Shown here: piece by piece, positions 1-6,543 of the stretch
Layout of the letters: every line of letters begins with the position of its first letter
How positions within the stretch are numbered: position 1 is the stretch's first letter
DNA from: an uncultured Clostridium sp.
GTDB taxonomy: Bacteria; Bacillota; Clostridia; TANB77; CAG-508
Direction: 5' to 3'
NCBI GenBank assembly: GCA_900553225.1
Contig: USCV01000048.1
Span: 1 to 9,653 of the forward strand
DNA length: 9,653 nt
Notes under the pieces: model-generated
The model's database searches: none
The model's input: only the letters and a program-made list of their open reading frames with translations
What the model was told of the DNA's origin: nothing
Position numbers and translations under genes: made by a program

Positions 1-345
1 ATATTCCCTTGTGATATAGTTCACTATACCGAGTTTCTGCGCAGCTTTCCCATATCGCATGTGAAATTCTTCAGTAGTGGGGTGATTGCAATCCAGATGC
101 TCACCAGTAGCTTCGAGGATATCGAGAAGGGAAACATCAGAAGAGTCACGTGCAGGGCTGTACACCTGTATATCACGGGAATCTCCCTTATCAGACAGTT
201 TTATGAGTCCGGCACTTAAAAGTTTTGAAAGCAGGATATCCATATCTTGCTCTGTAAGCTGGCAAGCATCCGCACGGATTACGTCTCCTCCCGCATAGAT
301 GTCGTTAAGTACTGCGATGGCAGCTTGTGTTTTGGATGTTATCAT
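1..345 (-). CDS. Rrf2-like winged-helix transcriptional regulator, partial (3' end outside window)
   Basis: An open frame runs from ATG at 345 to the left edge (115 codons, no stop). It begins MITSKTQAAIAVLNDIYAGG, then has a helix-turn-helix-like stretch (LSKLLSAGLIKLSDKGD, residues ~39-55) and a segment DVSLLDILEATGEHLDCNH that matches the Rrf2 pattern 'itL.dIl.a.eg'. The usual Rrf2 wing motif GGY is absent, and only one cysteine (in DCNH) is visible, so an Fe-S cluster of the three-Cys IscR/NsrR type is not supported. Family knowledge: Rrf2 proteins are dimeric DNA-binding repressors or sensors. There is no Shine-Dalgarno sequence before the ATG, and GC is ~44%, well above the rest of the window. 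This is Bacteroidota-like and suggests transfer or an assembly join. The assignment rests on pattern recognition only. Confidence 0.6.
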   Translation of the reverse strand, partial: MITSKTQAAIAVLNDIYAGGDVIRADACQLTEQDMDILLSKLLSAGLIKLSDKGDSRDIQVYSPARDSSDVSLLDILEATGEHLDCNHPTTEEFHMRYGKAAQKLGIVNYITREY

Positions 346-382
346 GATAATTGTTCTGTTTTATCCATTATATACACTGGCA

Positions 383-397
383 TTACCTTGTAGGTAA
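383..397. promoter_or_regulatory. Palindromic operator candidate TTACCT-TGT-AGGTAA
   Basis: This is a perfect 6-bp inverted repeat with a 3-bp centre, 38 bases upstream of the Rrf2-like start codon. TATACAC occurs on both sides of it (371-377 and 402-408). Rrf2-family regulators often bind short palindromes in their own promoters, so autoregulation is a reasonable inference. The site is too short to form a terminator and has no U-run. Confidence 0.4.
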
Positions 398-495
398 CGG
401 ATATACACATATATAGCAAGAAACAAGACTCATACAAGCCCGATATATACAAAAATTTATATGGCAAGAAAATTGTAAAATTCTTGTCTTTTTTA

Positions 496-524
496 TTGTC
501 ATTTTTTTACGCTTATGTTATTAT
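496..524 (+). promoter_or_regulatory. Putative sigma-A-type promoter of pflB-pflA
   Basis: TTGTCA (496-501) is followed by a 17-base spacer and TATTAT (519-524), which is close to the vegetative consensus. Transcription would start near 531, giving a 5' UTR of about 60 bases before the pflB start. A second TATTAT at 522-527 overlaps the first. No clear Rex-type TTGTTAA/TTAACAA operator was seen nearby. Confidence 0.6.
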
Positions 525-590
525 TATCTGTAGCGAAAAAATCATAATTCAAAATAAATTGTACAAAATATTATATTATAGGAGGTTATT

Positions 591-2828
591 ATGGACTTTA
601 AACAATGGAATCAATTCAATAAAAATGGTGAATGGACAAATGAAATCAATGTAAGAGATTTTATTCAAGTAAATTATAAACCTTATGAAGGAGATAGTTC
701 TTTTCTTACTTCAGCAACAGACACAACAAAGAAATTATGGAATGAAGTTTTAAACTTATATGAAAAAGAAAGAGAAAATGGTGGAGTTTTAGATGCAGAT
801 ACTGCCACACCTTCTGGAGTAAATGCATATGAAGCAGGATATATAAATAAAGAATTAGAAAAAATAGTTGGACTTCAAACAGATGCACCACTAAAAAGAG
901 CAATAATGCCAAATGGTGGTATTCGTATTGTTGAAAAATCTTGTGAAGCATATGGTCTAAAAGTTGATGAGGAAACTTCTAGAATTTATCATAAATTTAG
1001 AAAAACACATAATGATGGTGTTTTTGATGTATATACACCAGACATCCGTGCAGCAAGAAGTTCTCACCTTTTAACAGGTCTTCCAGATGGTTATGGCCGT
1101 GGAAGAATTATTGGTGATTATCGTAGAGTTGCACTTTACGGTGTAGATAAGTTAATTGAAGCAAAAAAAGTTGATTTAGAAATTTTAAATACAGATGAAT
1201 TTACTGAAAATATTATACGTAGCCGTGAAGAAACATCAGAACAAATTAAAGCATTAGAAGATTTAAAGAAAATGGCTGCTAAATATGGATTTGATATTTC
1301 AGTTCCAGCAGAAAATGCAAAAGAAGCAATTCAATGGTTATATTTTGGATATTTAGGAGCTGTAAAAGATCAAAATGGTGCTGCAATGAGTATTGGAAGA
1401 ACATCTACTTTCTTAGATATATATATTGAAAGAGATATTCAAAAAGGTATTCTTACAGAAGAAGAAGCACAAGAATTAATGGATCACTTTGTAATGAAAT
1501 TAAGACTTGTTCGTTTCTTAAGAACACCTGAATATAACGAACTATTTAGTGGAGACCCTGTTTGGGTAACAGAAAGTATTGGTGGTATGGGAATTGATGG
1601 AAGAACATTAGTTACTAAAAACTCTTTCCGTGTACTACATTCTTTAGTTAATTTAGGACCAGCACCAGAACCAAACTTAACAGTTTTATGGTCTAAAAAC
1701 TTACCACAAGGTTTTAAAGATTTCTGTGCAAAAATATCAATAGACACTTCTGCAATTCAATATGAAAACGATGACTTAATGAGAATAACTTTAGGTGATG
1801 ACTATGGAATTGCTTGTTGTGTTTCTCCAATGAAAATTGGTAAACAAATGCAATTTTTCGGTGCGAGAGCAAACCTTGCCAAGACTTTACTTTACGCTAT
1901 TAATGGCGGAAAAGATGAAAACTCAGGAAAGCAAATTGCTCCAAAATTTGAAGCTATAACTTCTGAATATTTAAATTACGATGAAGTAATAGAAAAATTT
2001 GATGTAATGATGGACTACGTTGCAAAAATTTATATAAAAGCACTAAATGCAATTCATTATATGCATGATAAATATTCTTATGAAGCATTAGAAATGGCAT
2101 TACACGATAGAGAAATTTATCGTACAATGGCATGTGGAATTGCTGGGTTATCTGTTGTTGCCGATTCATTATCTGCAATTAAATATGCTAAAGTAAAAGT
2201 TATTAGAAATGAACAAGGTCTTGCTGTTGATTATGAGGTTGAAGGAGATTTTCCAAAATACGGAAATGACGATGACCGTGTAGATTCAATTGCAGTTGAT
2301 ATAGTAAAAACATTTATGAGAAAACTTCAAAAACATCAAATTTATAGAGGTGCAACTCCTACCCTATCTGTTCTTACAATTACTTCAAATGTTGTTTATG
2401 GTAAAGCAACAGGCAATACTCCAGATGGTAGAAGAGCTGGAGAACCTTTTGGACCAGGAGCAAACCCTCTTCATGGAAGAGATATTCAAGGTGCTCTTTC
2501 AGTTATGAATACAATAGCAAAACTTCCATTCGAATATGCATCTGACGGTATTTCATTTACTTTTGCAATTACACCTAATACGCTAGGAAAAGATGATAAA
2601 ACTCAAGTAAATAATTTAGTTAGTATGTTAGATGGTTACTTTATGCAAACAGGTCATCATATTAATGTTAATGTATTTAACCGTGCTTTATTAGAAGATG
2701 CTATGGAACATCCAGAGAAATATCCACAACTTACTATTCGTGTATCTGGATATGCTGTAAACTTTATAAAATTAACTAGAGAACAACAATTAGATGTTAT
2801 CCATAGAACTATTCATGAAAGAATTTAA
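591..2828 (+). CDS. pflB: Pyruvate formate-lyase (formate C-acetyltransferase)
   Basis: This cytoplasmic glycyl-radical enzyme converts pyruvate and CoA to acetyl-CoA and formate under anaerobic conditions. The protein is 745 residues, close to E. coli PflB (760). The catalytic Cys-Cys pair is C409-C410 in YGIACCVSPM. The radical glycine is G720 in RVSGYAVNF, 25 residues before the C-terminus, as in the family. These sites separate it from related glycyl-radical enzymes such as glycerol or choline lyases, which have a single active cysteine. The start is fixed by AGGAGG at 580-585, five bases before the ATG. The activase gene follows on the same strand. The gene has a good promoter and a short leader, and a hairpin after the stop may lower read-through into pflA. 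No missing motif or frameshift is seen. Confidence 0.97.
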   Translation: MDFKQWNQFNKNGEWTNEINVRDFIQVNYKPYEGDSSFLTSATDTTKKLWNEVLNLYEKERENGGVLDADTATPSGVNAYEAGYINKELEKIVGLQTDAPLKRAIMPNGGIRIVEKSCEAYGLKVDEETSRIYHKFRKTHNDGVFDVYTPDIRAARSSHLLTGLPDGYGRGRIIGDYRRVALYGVDKLIEAKKVDLEILNTDEFTENIIRSREETSEQIKALEDLKKMAAKYGFDISVPAENAKEAIQWLYFGYLGAVKDQNGAAMSIGRTSTFLDIYIERDIQKGILTEEEAQELMDHFVMKLRLVRFLRTPEYNELFSGDPVWVTESIGGMGIDGRTLVTKNSFRVLHSLVNLGPAPEPNLTVLWSKNLPQGFKDFCAKISIDTSAIQYENDDLMRITLGDDYGIACCVSPMKIGKQMQFFGARANLAKTLLYAINGGKDENSGKQIAPKFEAITSEYLNYDEVIEKFDVMMDYVAKIYIKALNAIHYMHDKYSYEALEMALHDREIYRTMACGIAGLSVVADSLSAIKYAKVKVIRNEQGLAVDYEVEGDFPKYGNDDDRVDSIAVDIVKTFMRKLQKHQIYRGATPTLSVLTITSNVVYGKATGNTPDGRRAGEPFGPGANPLHGRDIQGALSVMNTIAKLPFEYASDGISFTFAITPNTLGKDDKTQVNNLVSMLDGYFMQTGHHINVNVFNRALLEDAMEHPEKYPQLTIRVSGYAVNFIKLTREQQLDVIHRTIHERI

Positions 2829-2840
2829 TTTCTATTTTAT

Positions 2841-2867
2841 GCAGAAGAAGGAAAATCTTTCTTCTGC
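2841..2867 (+). terminator. Hairpin between pflB and pflA (possible partial terminator or mRNA-end stabiliser)
   Basis: GCAGAAGAA (2841-2849) and TTCTTCTGC (2859-2867) form a perfect 9-bp stem with a 9-base loop, followed by AATTTTTAT. The hairpin begins 12 bases after the pflB stop and ends 28 bases before the pflA start. The T-run is short, so leaky termination is likely. This would give more pflB than pflA message, which fits an enzyme/activase pair. Confidence 0.6.
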
Positions 2868-2895
2868 AATTTTTATATAAAGGAGTGAGATAACT

Positions 2896-3618
2896 TTGGA
2901 AAATATACTCGGAAGAATCCATTCATTTGAAACATTTGGTACTGTTGATGGTCCTGGTATACGCTTTGTTGTTTTTATGCAAGGTTGCTCTTTAAAATGT
3001 AAATACTGCCAGAATCGCGACACTTGGGATACAAACTGTGGTACAGCTTATACCGCTCAAGATGTAGTAAATAAAATCTTAAAGTATAGAAATTATTTTG
3101 AAACTTCTGGTGGTGGTGTTACCATTAGTGGTGGAGAACCTCTTTTGCAATACCGTTTTTTAATAGAACTTATTACTTTATTAAAAAACGAAAATATACA
3201 TGTAGCAATAGATACTTCTGGAAATGTGGACTTAAATGAAAAGATGAAGCAATTAATTGATATGACAGACTTATTTTTATTAGATATAAAGTGCATTAAT
3301 GATGAAATATGTCAAAGTTTGACTGGAACATCAAATAAAAAAGAACTTGCTTTTGCAAGATATTTAAGTGATATTAATAAACCAATGTGGATCAGACAAG
3401 TAATTGTTCCAACAATTACTGATAGAACAGAAGATCTAGTTAAATTAAGAGAGTTTTTATCTAGTTTGAAAAATATTCAAAAAATTGAGCTACTTCCATA
3501 TCATGATATGGGAAAATATAAATGGATAGATGCAGGCTATAAATATGAGCTGGAAGGTATTAGGACTGCTAATTCAAATGATATAGAATATGCAAAAAAA
3601 ATACTTGGAATAGATTAA
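2896..3618 (+). CDS. pflA: Pyruvate formate-lyase-activating enzyme (radical SAM)
   Basis: This radical S-adenosylmethionine enzyme generates the 5'-deoxyadenosyl radical that abstracts hydrogen from the PflB radical glycine. The 240 residues match the family size (E. coli PflA 246). The 4Fe-4S cluster motif CxxxCxxC is C31-C35-C38 in CSLKCKYCQ, and the SAM-binding SGGEP motif is at 78-82. The N-terminal stretch HSFETFGTVDGPGIR is characteristic of PflA. The start is TTG at 2896, supported by AGGAG at 2881-2885 with a 10-base spacer. The weak start codon and the upstream hairpin both point to lower expression than pflB. There is no extra ferredoxin-like domain, unlike activases of other glycyl-radical enzymes, which supports the PFL assignment. 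Confidence 0.96.
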   Translation: MENILGRIHSFETFGTVDGPGIRFVVFMQGCSLKCKYCQNRDTWDTNCGTAYTAQDVVNKILKYRNYFETSGGGVTISGGEPLLQYRFLIELITLLKNENIHVAIDTSGNVDLNEKMKQLIDMTDLFLLDIKCINDEICQSLTGTSNKKELAFARYLSDINKPMWIRQVIVPTITDRTEDLVKLREFLSSLKNIQKIELLPYHDMGKYKWIDAGYKYELEGIRTANSNDIEYAKKILGID

Positions 3619-3648
3619 TTTTTAGTAAATCTTTTATAAACATATAAA

Positions 3649-3697
3649 CACCTTCTTATGACATTTTTGATATATCATAAGAAGGTGCTAATTTTTT
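3649..3697 (+). terminator. Rho-independent terminator of the pfl operon
   Basis: CACCTTCTTATGA (3649-3661) pairs perfectly over 13 bp with TCATAAGAAGGTG (3675-3687) around a 13-base loop, followed by CTAATTTTTT (to 3697). It lies 31 bases after the pflA stop. The convergent ABC-F gene ends 40 bases further on. On the minus strand the sequence after the stem is only weakly U-rich, so its use for that gene is less sure. Confidence 0.88.
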
Positions 3698-3736
3698 AAA
3701 CCTATGCGTAAGTTTTTCTTCATATTTAATTTTCGT

Positions 3737-5296
3737 TTATACAAGTTTTATTTCTCTTTGTGCTAACTTATGTGCAAAAAATCTATCATGCGATACAAAT
3801 AATATTGTTCCTTTATACTCCTGCAATGTTTCTTCTAGAACTTCTCTTGTTCCAATATCTAAATGATTTGTCGGTTCATCTAATATTAAAAAATTAGTTT
3901 CTTTTATTACTAGTTTTGCAAGTAATAATCTTACTCTTTCTCCCCCTGATAAATTTTCTAGCCTTTTAAAAACATTTTCTCCAAAAAACATGTATTTAGC
4001 TAAAAACGTTCTTATTTCAGTTTGAGTTTTATTATACTCATTTGAAAAATAATCAAAAATTGTTTCTTTTTCGTTTTGAAATTTTATTTCTTGGGGTATA
4101 TATCCAATTTTCGCAGAAGGATTTATTTTTATGTTTCCTGTAAAATCTAAATCTTTACCCACAATAATATTTATTAATGTAGATTTACCAGAACCATTCT
4201 CGCCTATCAATCTAACTTTTTCACCATAATATACTTCCATATTGAAATTATTAAATACTATATTATTTCCGTATTTTTTATTTAAATTTTGGATTATTAA
4301 TACATCTTTTCCGCTTCGACTTGTTGAATTTATATTAATTGGAAGTTTTCTTTTTTCTACACTTACCTTATCTATTATCTCTAATTTTTCCAGTCTTCTT
4401 TCTATACATTTAGCTCTTTTAAAAAATGATTCATTTTGCTCAATTTGCCCAAAACTTCTTAATTTTTTTATTGATTCCTTCATTTTTTCTATTTGTTTTG
4501 TTTGAGTTTTATATTTTTCAAATTGTGCTAAAGTTCTTCGTTCATCTTCTTTAACAAAGTATGAATAATTTCCAAAATATATATAAGTCTTACCTTTTTC
4601 TAATAGTATTATTTTATTTACTACTCTATCTAAAAAGTATCTATCATGTGAAATCAAAAGTATCGTTCCATTATACGATATTAGGAAATTTTCTAACCAT
4701 TCTAATGTTTCTATGTCCAAATAATTTGTTGGTTCATCTAAAAGCAATATACTTGGATTTTTTAAAAGTATTTTAGCTAAGTTTACAATTGTTTTTTCTC
4801 CACCACTTAAAGAATTATATGGTTTGTTTAAAAAACTTTCACTAAATTTAAATCCAGAGCATATTTTTTTGAATTTTTCTTCTAATTCATATCCTCCTGA
4901 AGCAATATACTCTTCTTGCAATCTTCCATATTTTTTTATTGCATTTTCTATATCTTGGTCAGGATTTGTCATTATTTTTTCTAATTTTTTTAACTTAATT
5001 TCTATATTAAAGTATTTTTCAAAACTCCTTTTTAGATATTCTTCAACGTTCAAGCTATCCTTTTCATTTGAATATACTTGTTTTAAAAATCCTATATTTG
5101 ATTCTTTTCTAATATTAACCTTTCCAAAGTCTTGATTTTCTTCACCGCTTATTATTTTTAAAACAGTCGATTTACCAGAACCATTTTCTCCAATTAACGC
5201 TATTCTTTCTCCTGTTTTTACTTCAAAGTTTATTCCATCTAAAATATTTTTTAGGCCATAATTCTTTTTCACATTGTTTAATTCTATCTCTATCAT
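3737..5296 (-). CDS. ABC-F family ATPase (ribosome-associated; possible antibiotic-resistance type)
   Basis: A soluble protein of 519 residues with two ATP-binding cassettes and no membrane segment. NBD1 has Walker A GENGSGKST (36-44), signature LSGGE (163-167), Walker B LLLDEPTNYLD (184-194) and SHD (216-218). NBD2 has Walker A at 365-373, LSGGE at 449-453, LILDEPTNHLD at 470-480 and SHD at 502-504. The linker (~243-328) is rich in Lys/Glu/Arg and helical, as expected of the arm that reaches towards the P-site tRNA and peptidyl-transferase centre. All catalytic residues are intact and there is no C-terminal extension. Family knowledge: ABC-F proteins bind the ribosomal E site; some rescue stalled ribosomes and some protect against macrolides, lincosamides, streptogramins A or pleuromutilins. 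The subclass cannot be fixed by eye. The leader with a small ORF favours an antibiotic-inducible protection protein. The start ATG has AGGAG at 5306-5310 with a 9-base spacer. Confidence 0.93.
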   Translation of the reverse strand: MIEIELNNVKKNYGLKNILDGINFEVKTGERIALIGENGSGKSTVLKIISGEENQDFGKVNIRKESNIGFLKQVYSNEKDSLNVEEYLKRSFEKYFNIEIKLKKLEKIMTNPDQDIENAIKKYGRLQEEYIASGGYELEEKFKKICSGFKFSESFLNKPYNSLSGGEKTIVNLAKILLKNPSILLLDEPTNYLDIETLEWLENFLISYNGTILLISHDRYFLDRVVNKIILLEKGKTYIYFGNYSYFVKEDERRTLAQFEKYKTQTKQIEKMKESIKKLRSFGQIEQNESFFKRAKCIERRLEKLEIIDKVSVEKRKLPININSTSRSGKDVLIIQNLNKKYGNNIVFNNFNMEVYYGEKVRLIGENGSGKSTLINIIVGKDLDFTGNIKINPSAKIGYIPQEIKFQNEKETIFDYFSNEYNKTQTEIRTFLAKYMFFGENVFKRLENLSGGERVRLLLAKLVIKETNFLILDEPTNHLDIGTREVLEETLQEYKGTILFVSHDRFFAHKLAQREIKLV

Positions 5297-5300
5297 TTTT

Positions 5301-5394
5301 TATATCTCCTTATCTTATTTATTTTAAGTATAACGAGATATATTTGCTACCTATATACTATTACAACTTGTAGCAATTATCTCGTTGTAATAGT
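5301..5394 (-). promoter_or_regulatory. Putative translational attenuator in the ABC-F leader (competing stems, SD pairing)
   Basis: Listed in RNA order, the elements are: 1, ACTATTACAAC (5394-5384); 2, AACGAGATA-A-TTGCTAC (5386-5370); 3, GTTGTAATAGT (5367-5357); 4, GTAGCAA-ATA-TATCTCGTT (5350-5332). Element 1 pairs with 3 over 11 perfect bp. Element 2 pairs with 4 over 16 bp with a small internal loop. Elements 1 and 2 overlap and interleave with 3 and 4, so the two stems compete. Part of element 4 (TATATCTC, 5342-5335) is also perfectly complementary to GAGATATA (5308-5301), which overlaps the Shine-Dalgarno sequence of the ABC-F gene. Inference: the 2:4 stem leaves the ribosome binding site free, while 4 paired to the site closes it. 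No U-run follows either stem, so translational control is favoured over termination. Confidence 0.6.
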
Positions 5395-5451
5395 GTTGCA
5401 GCCGAAGCCTCTAAATTTTATTTCTTCCTTTAATTTTTCTTTCCTATTCAT
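5377..5451 (-). CDS. Putative 24-residue leader peptide upstream of the ABC-F gene
   Basis: ATG at 5451 opens a 24-codon ORF ending in TAA at 5379-5377. The peptide begins MNRKEKLK and ends FRGFGCNTITTR. GGGAG at 5466-5462 lies 10 bases before the ATG, a fair ribosome binding site. Codons 20-23 make up element 1 of the downstream stems, and the stop codon lies inside element 2. A ribosome on this ORF would therefore directly decide which stem forms. A ribosome stalled around codons 15-19 would hide element 1 and leave most of element 2 free to pair with 4. This layout is known from inducible erm genes and from some ABC-F genes such as msr(D) and vmlR. The peptide matches no leader I recognise, and coding status rests on position and signals rather than similarity. 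Confidence 0.55.
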   Translation of the reverse strand: MNRKEKLKEEIKFRGFGCNTITTR

Positions 5452-5488
5452 TTTATTTTTTCTCCCTTTTATTATATTAGTTTTATGT

Positions 5489-5506
5489 TGGTAGTATTTT
5501 ATCATA
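5489..5506 (-). promoter_or_regulatory. Possible extended -10 promoter for the ABC-F leader
   Basis: On the minus strand, TATGA (5506-5502) followed by TAAAAT (5501-5496) fits the Gram-positive extended -10 pattern TRTGn. It would start transcription near 5489, about 38 bases before the leader ORF. The -35 region (TAGCAA) is poor. A 7-bp inverted repeat, TACTACC (5523-5529) / GGTAGTA (5490-5496) on the plus strand, flanks this promoter. A TATAAT at 5476-5471 is an alternative but lies very close to the leader SD. Confidence 0.35.
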
Positions 5507-5548
5507 TTTTTTTATATATTGCTACTACCTTTAGTGATTTTTCATTTT

Positions 5549-6298
5549 CTACTTTTTAGTACATTGGTTATTATGTTTTTGCTTTTTATATTTTTTATAC
5601 CCCCAATATCCTCCGCCTCCTAATAATCCTAATACTAAAATTCCATCTAATACGTTTGATTCCTCTTTTTTATTTGCTGTAGTATTATCGTTGTTTTTAT
5701 TAGTTGTAGATGTTTCTATTATAGTCTTGTCTTCTACTTTCTGTGATTCTTTTATATTTATTTTTATTGTACTCGTTTTTCCGTTTGAACTAGTTGCTGT
5801 TATATCTACAGTTCCGTGTTTTTTTGCAGTTAATTCTCCCGTTATACTAATTTCTGCAATACTTTTATCACTTGATTTCCATGTAATATTTTTGTTAGTT
5901 GCATTACTAGGTGTTATTGTAGCTGTTAATATCTTGCTTTCTCCTACCTCAAGGCTTCCAATATCTTCATTAATCTGTATTTTTGTTACATCAATATTGG
6001 ATGATTTTGTTTTTGTAGTCGTTTTGGTGGTTTTTGTACCTGAAGATAAAGAATTTGATGTTCCGCTTTTGTCTGATGATGAGCTTGATGAATACGGACA
6101 TTTTCCATTACTATGTAAATGAGCTGGATATCCTCCGCAATGATAGTGATAACTTCCTAACCCACTTTTATTTTTATTATCTCTATGTCCTCCGTTTGAA
6201 TCAGTTCTTCCAGAATGTGCATAAGTGTTAATTCCTATTGATATAATACTTATAACAATTATAAAAATTGATATTATTTTTGTTTTATTTTTTCTCAT
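5549..6298 (-). CDS. Secreted/membrane-anchored YHYH-domain protein with Ig-like (BIG2) domain
   Basis: The 249 residues fall into five parts. An N-terminal signal peptide has basic RKNKTK, a hydrophobic core at ~8-24 and probable cleavage after YA at 27. A compact His/Cys-rich domain (28-69) contains HSGRTDSNGGH, SGLGSYHYHCGGYPAHLH and a second Cys in GKCPY, the YHYH-domain pattern. A Ser/Thr-rich linker follows (~70-102). A bacterial Ig-like BIG2 domain (~103-183) has LEVGESKILTATITPSNA and ITWKSSDKSIAEIS. After a low-complexity spacer, a Gly/Leu membrane segment (~216-234) is followed by a Lys-rich tail. The protein is probably anchored at the cell surface with the first domains outside. 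The clustered histidines could bind metal; no catalytic activity can be assigned. AAGGGGG (6311-6305) lies six bases before the ATG. Two Spo0A-like boxes lie upstream. Confidence 0.88.
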   Translation of the reverse strand: MRKNKTKIISIFIIVISIISIGINTYAHSGRTDSNGGHRDNKNKSGLGSYHYHCGGYPAHLHSNGKCPYSSSSSSDKSGTSNSLSSGTKTTKTTTKTKSSNIDVTKIQINEDIGSLEVGESKILTATITPSNATNKNITWKSSDKSIAEISITGELTAKKHGTVDITATSSNGKTSTIKINIKESQKVEDKTIIETSTTNKNNDNTTANKKEESNVLDGILVLGLLGGGGYWGYKKYKKQKHNNQCTKK

Positions 6299-6340
6299 AT
6301 GTATCCCCCTTGAGTATTATATCAACTTTTTATTGCAGAA

Positions 6341-6379
6341 TTTGTCGAATACTGTAGATTGATTATATTTTTCGACAAA
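6341..6379. promoter_or_regulatory. Inverted pair of Spo0A-box-like sequences upstream of the YHYH gene
   Basis: TTTGTCGAA (6341-6349) and its exact reverse complement TTCGACAAA (6371-6379) are separated by 21 bases. Each contains the Spo0A consensus heptamer TGTCGAA. On the minus strand, TATAAT occurs at 6321-6316 and at 6367-6362. With the first as -10, the nearer box covers the -35 region (an activation geometry), but the transcript would start inside the ribosome binding site. With the second, one box lies between the -35 and -10 positions and one just after the start, which suits repression. A hairpin is possible but no T-run follows. Confidence 0.5.
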
Positions 6380-6543
6380 AATAGCAACTTATATTTTTAC
6401 TTTTATAATTACCTTCGGGTTATGAGAATTTAATTGTGATTTTTGAGAAATTTTGTTAACTTGGGTTTTTATTAGTTTTAATAGGGTTATAGCGAATTGG
6501 TGTGATTATGAATCAGGTTAAAATAGGTCTATTTTTGCAACGA

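Larger units (their letters stand above)
346..590. other. Divergent intergenic region between the Rrf2-like gene and pflB
   Basis: These 245 bases hold no convincing ORF. The left part (to about 400) carries the palindrome. The right part (from about 450) is AT-rich like the following genes and carries the pfl promoter and ribosome binding site. An inverted repeat CAAGAA (465-470) / TTCTTG (481-486) lies just upstream of the -35 box, and another CAAGAA is at 417-422. This stretch therefore contains the change from the mid-GC to the low-GC part of the window. Confidence 0.5.

Noticed and set aside
86..298. Plus-strand 70-codon ORF in the left region
   Set aside because: It is antisense to the Rrf2-like gene, has a low-complexity Ser-rich product and no ribosome binding site.
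3737..5296. ABC transporter ATPase for import or export
   Set aside because: Two fused cassettes with an ABC-F-type linker, no membrane domain and no permease gene nearby indicate an ABC-F protein.
5340..5400. Leader hairpins as a Rho-independent terminator
   Set aside because: Neither competing stem is followed by a U-run on the minus strand, so transcription attenuation is less likely than translational control.
6341..6379. Inverted repeat as a transcription terminator
   Set aside because: The loop is 21 bases and no T-run follows; the arms match Spo0A boxes better.
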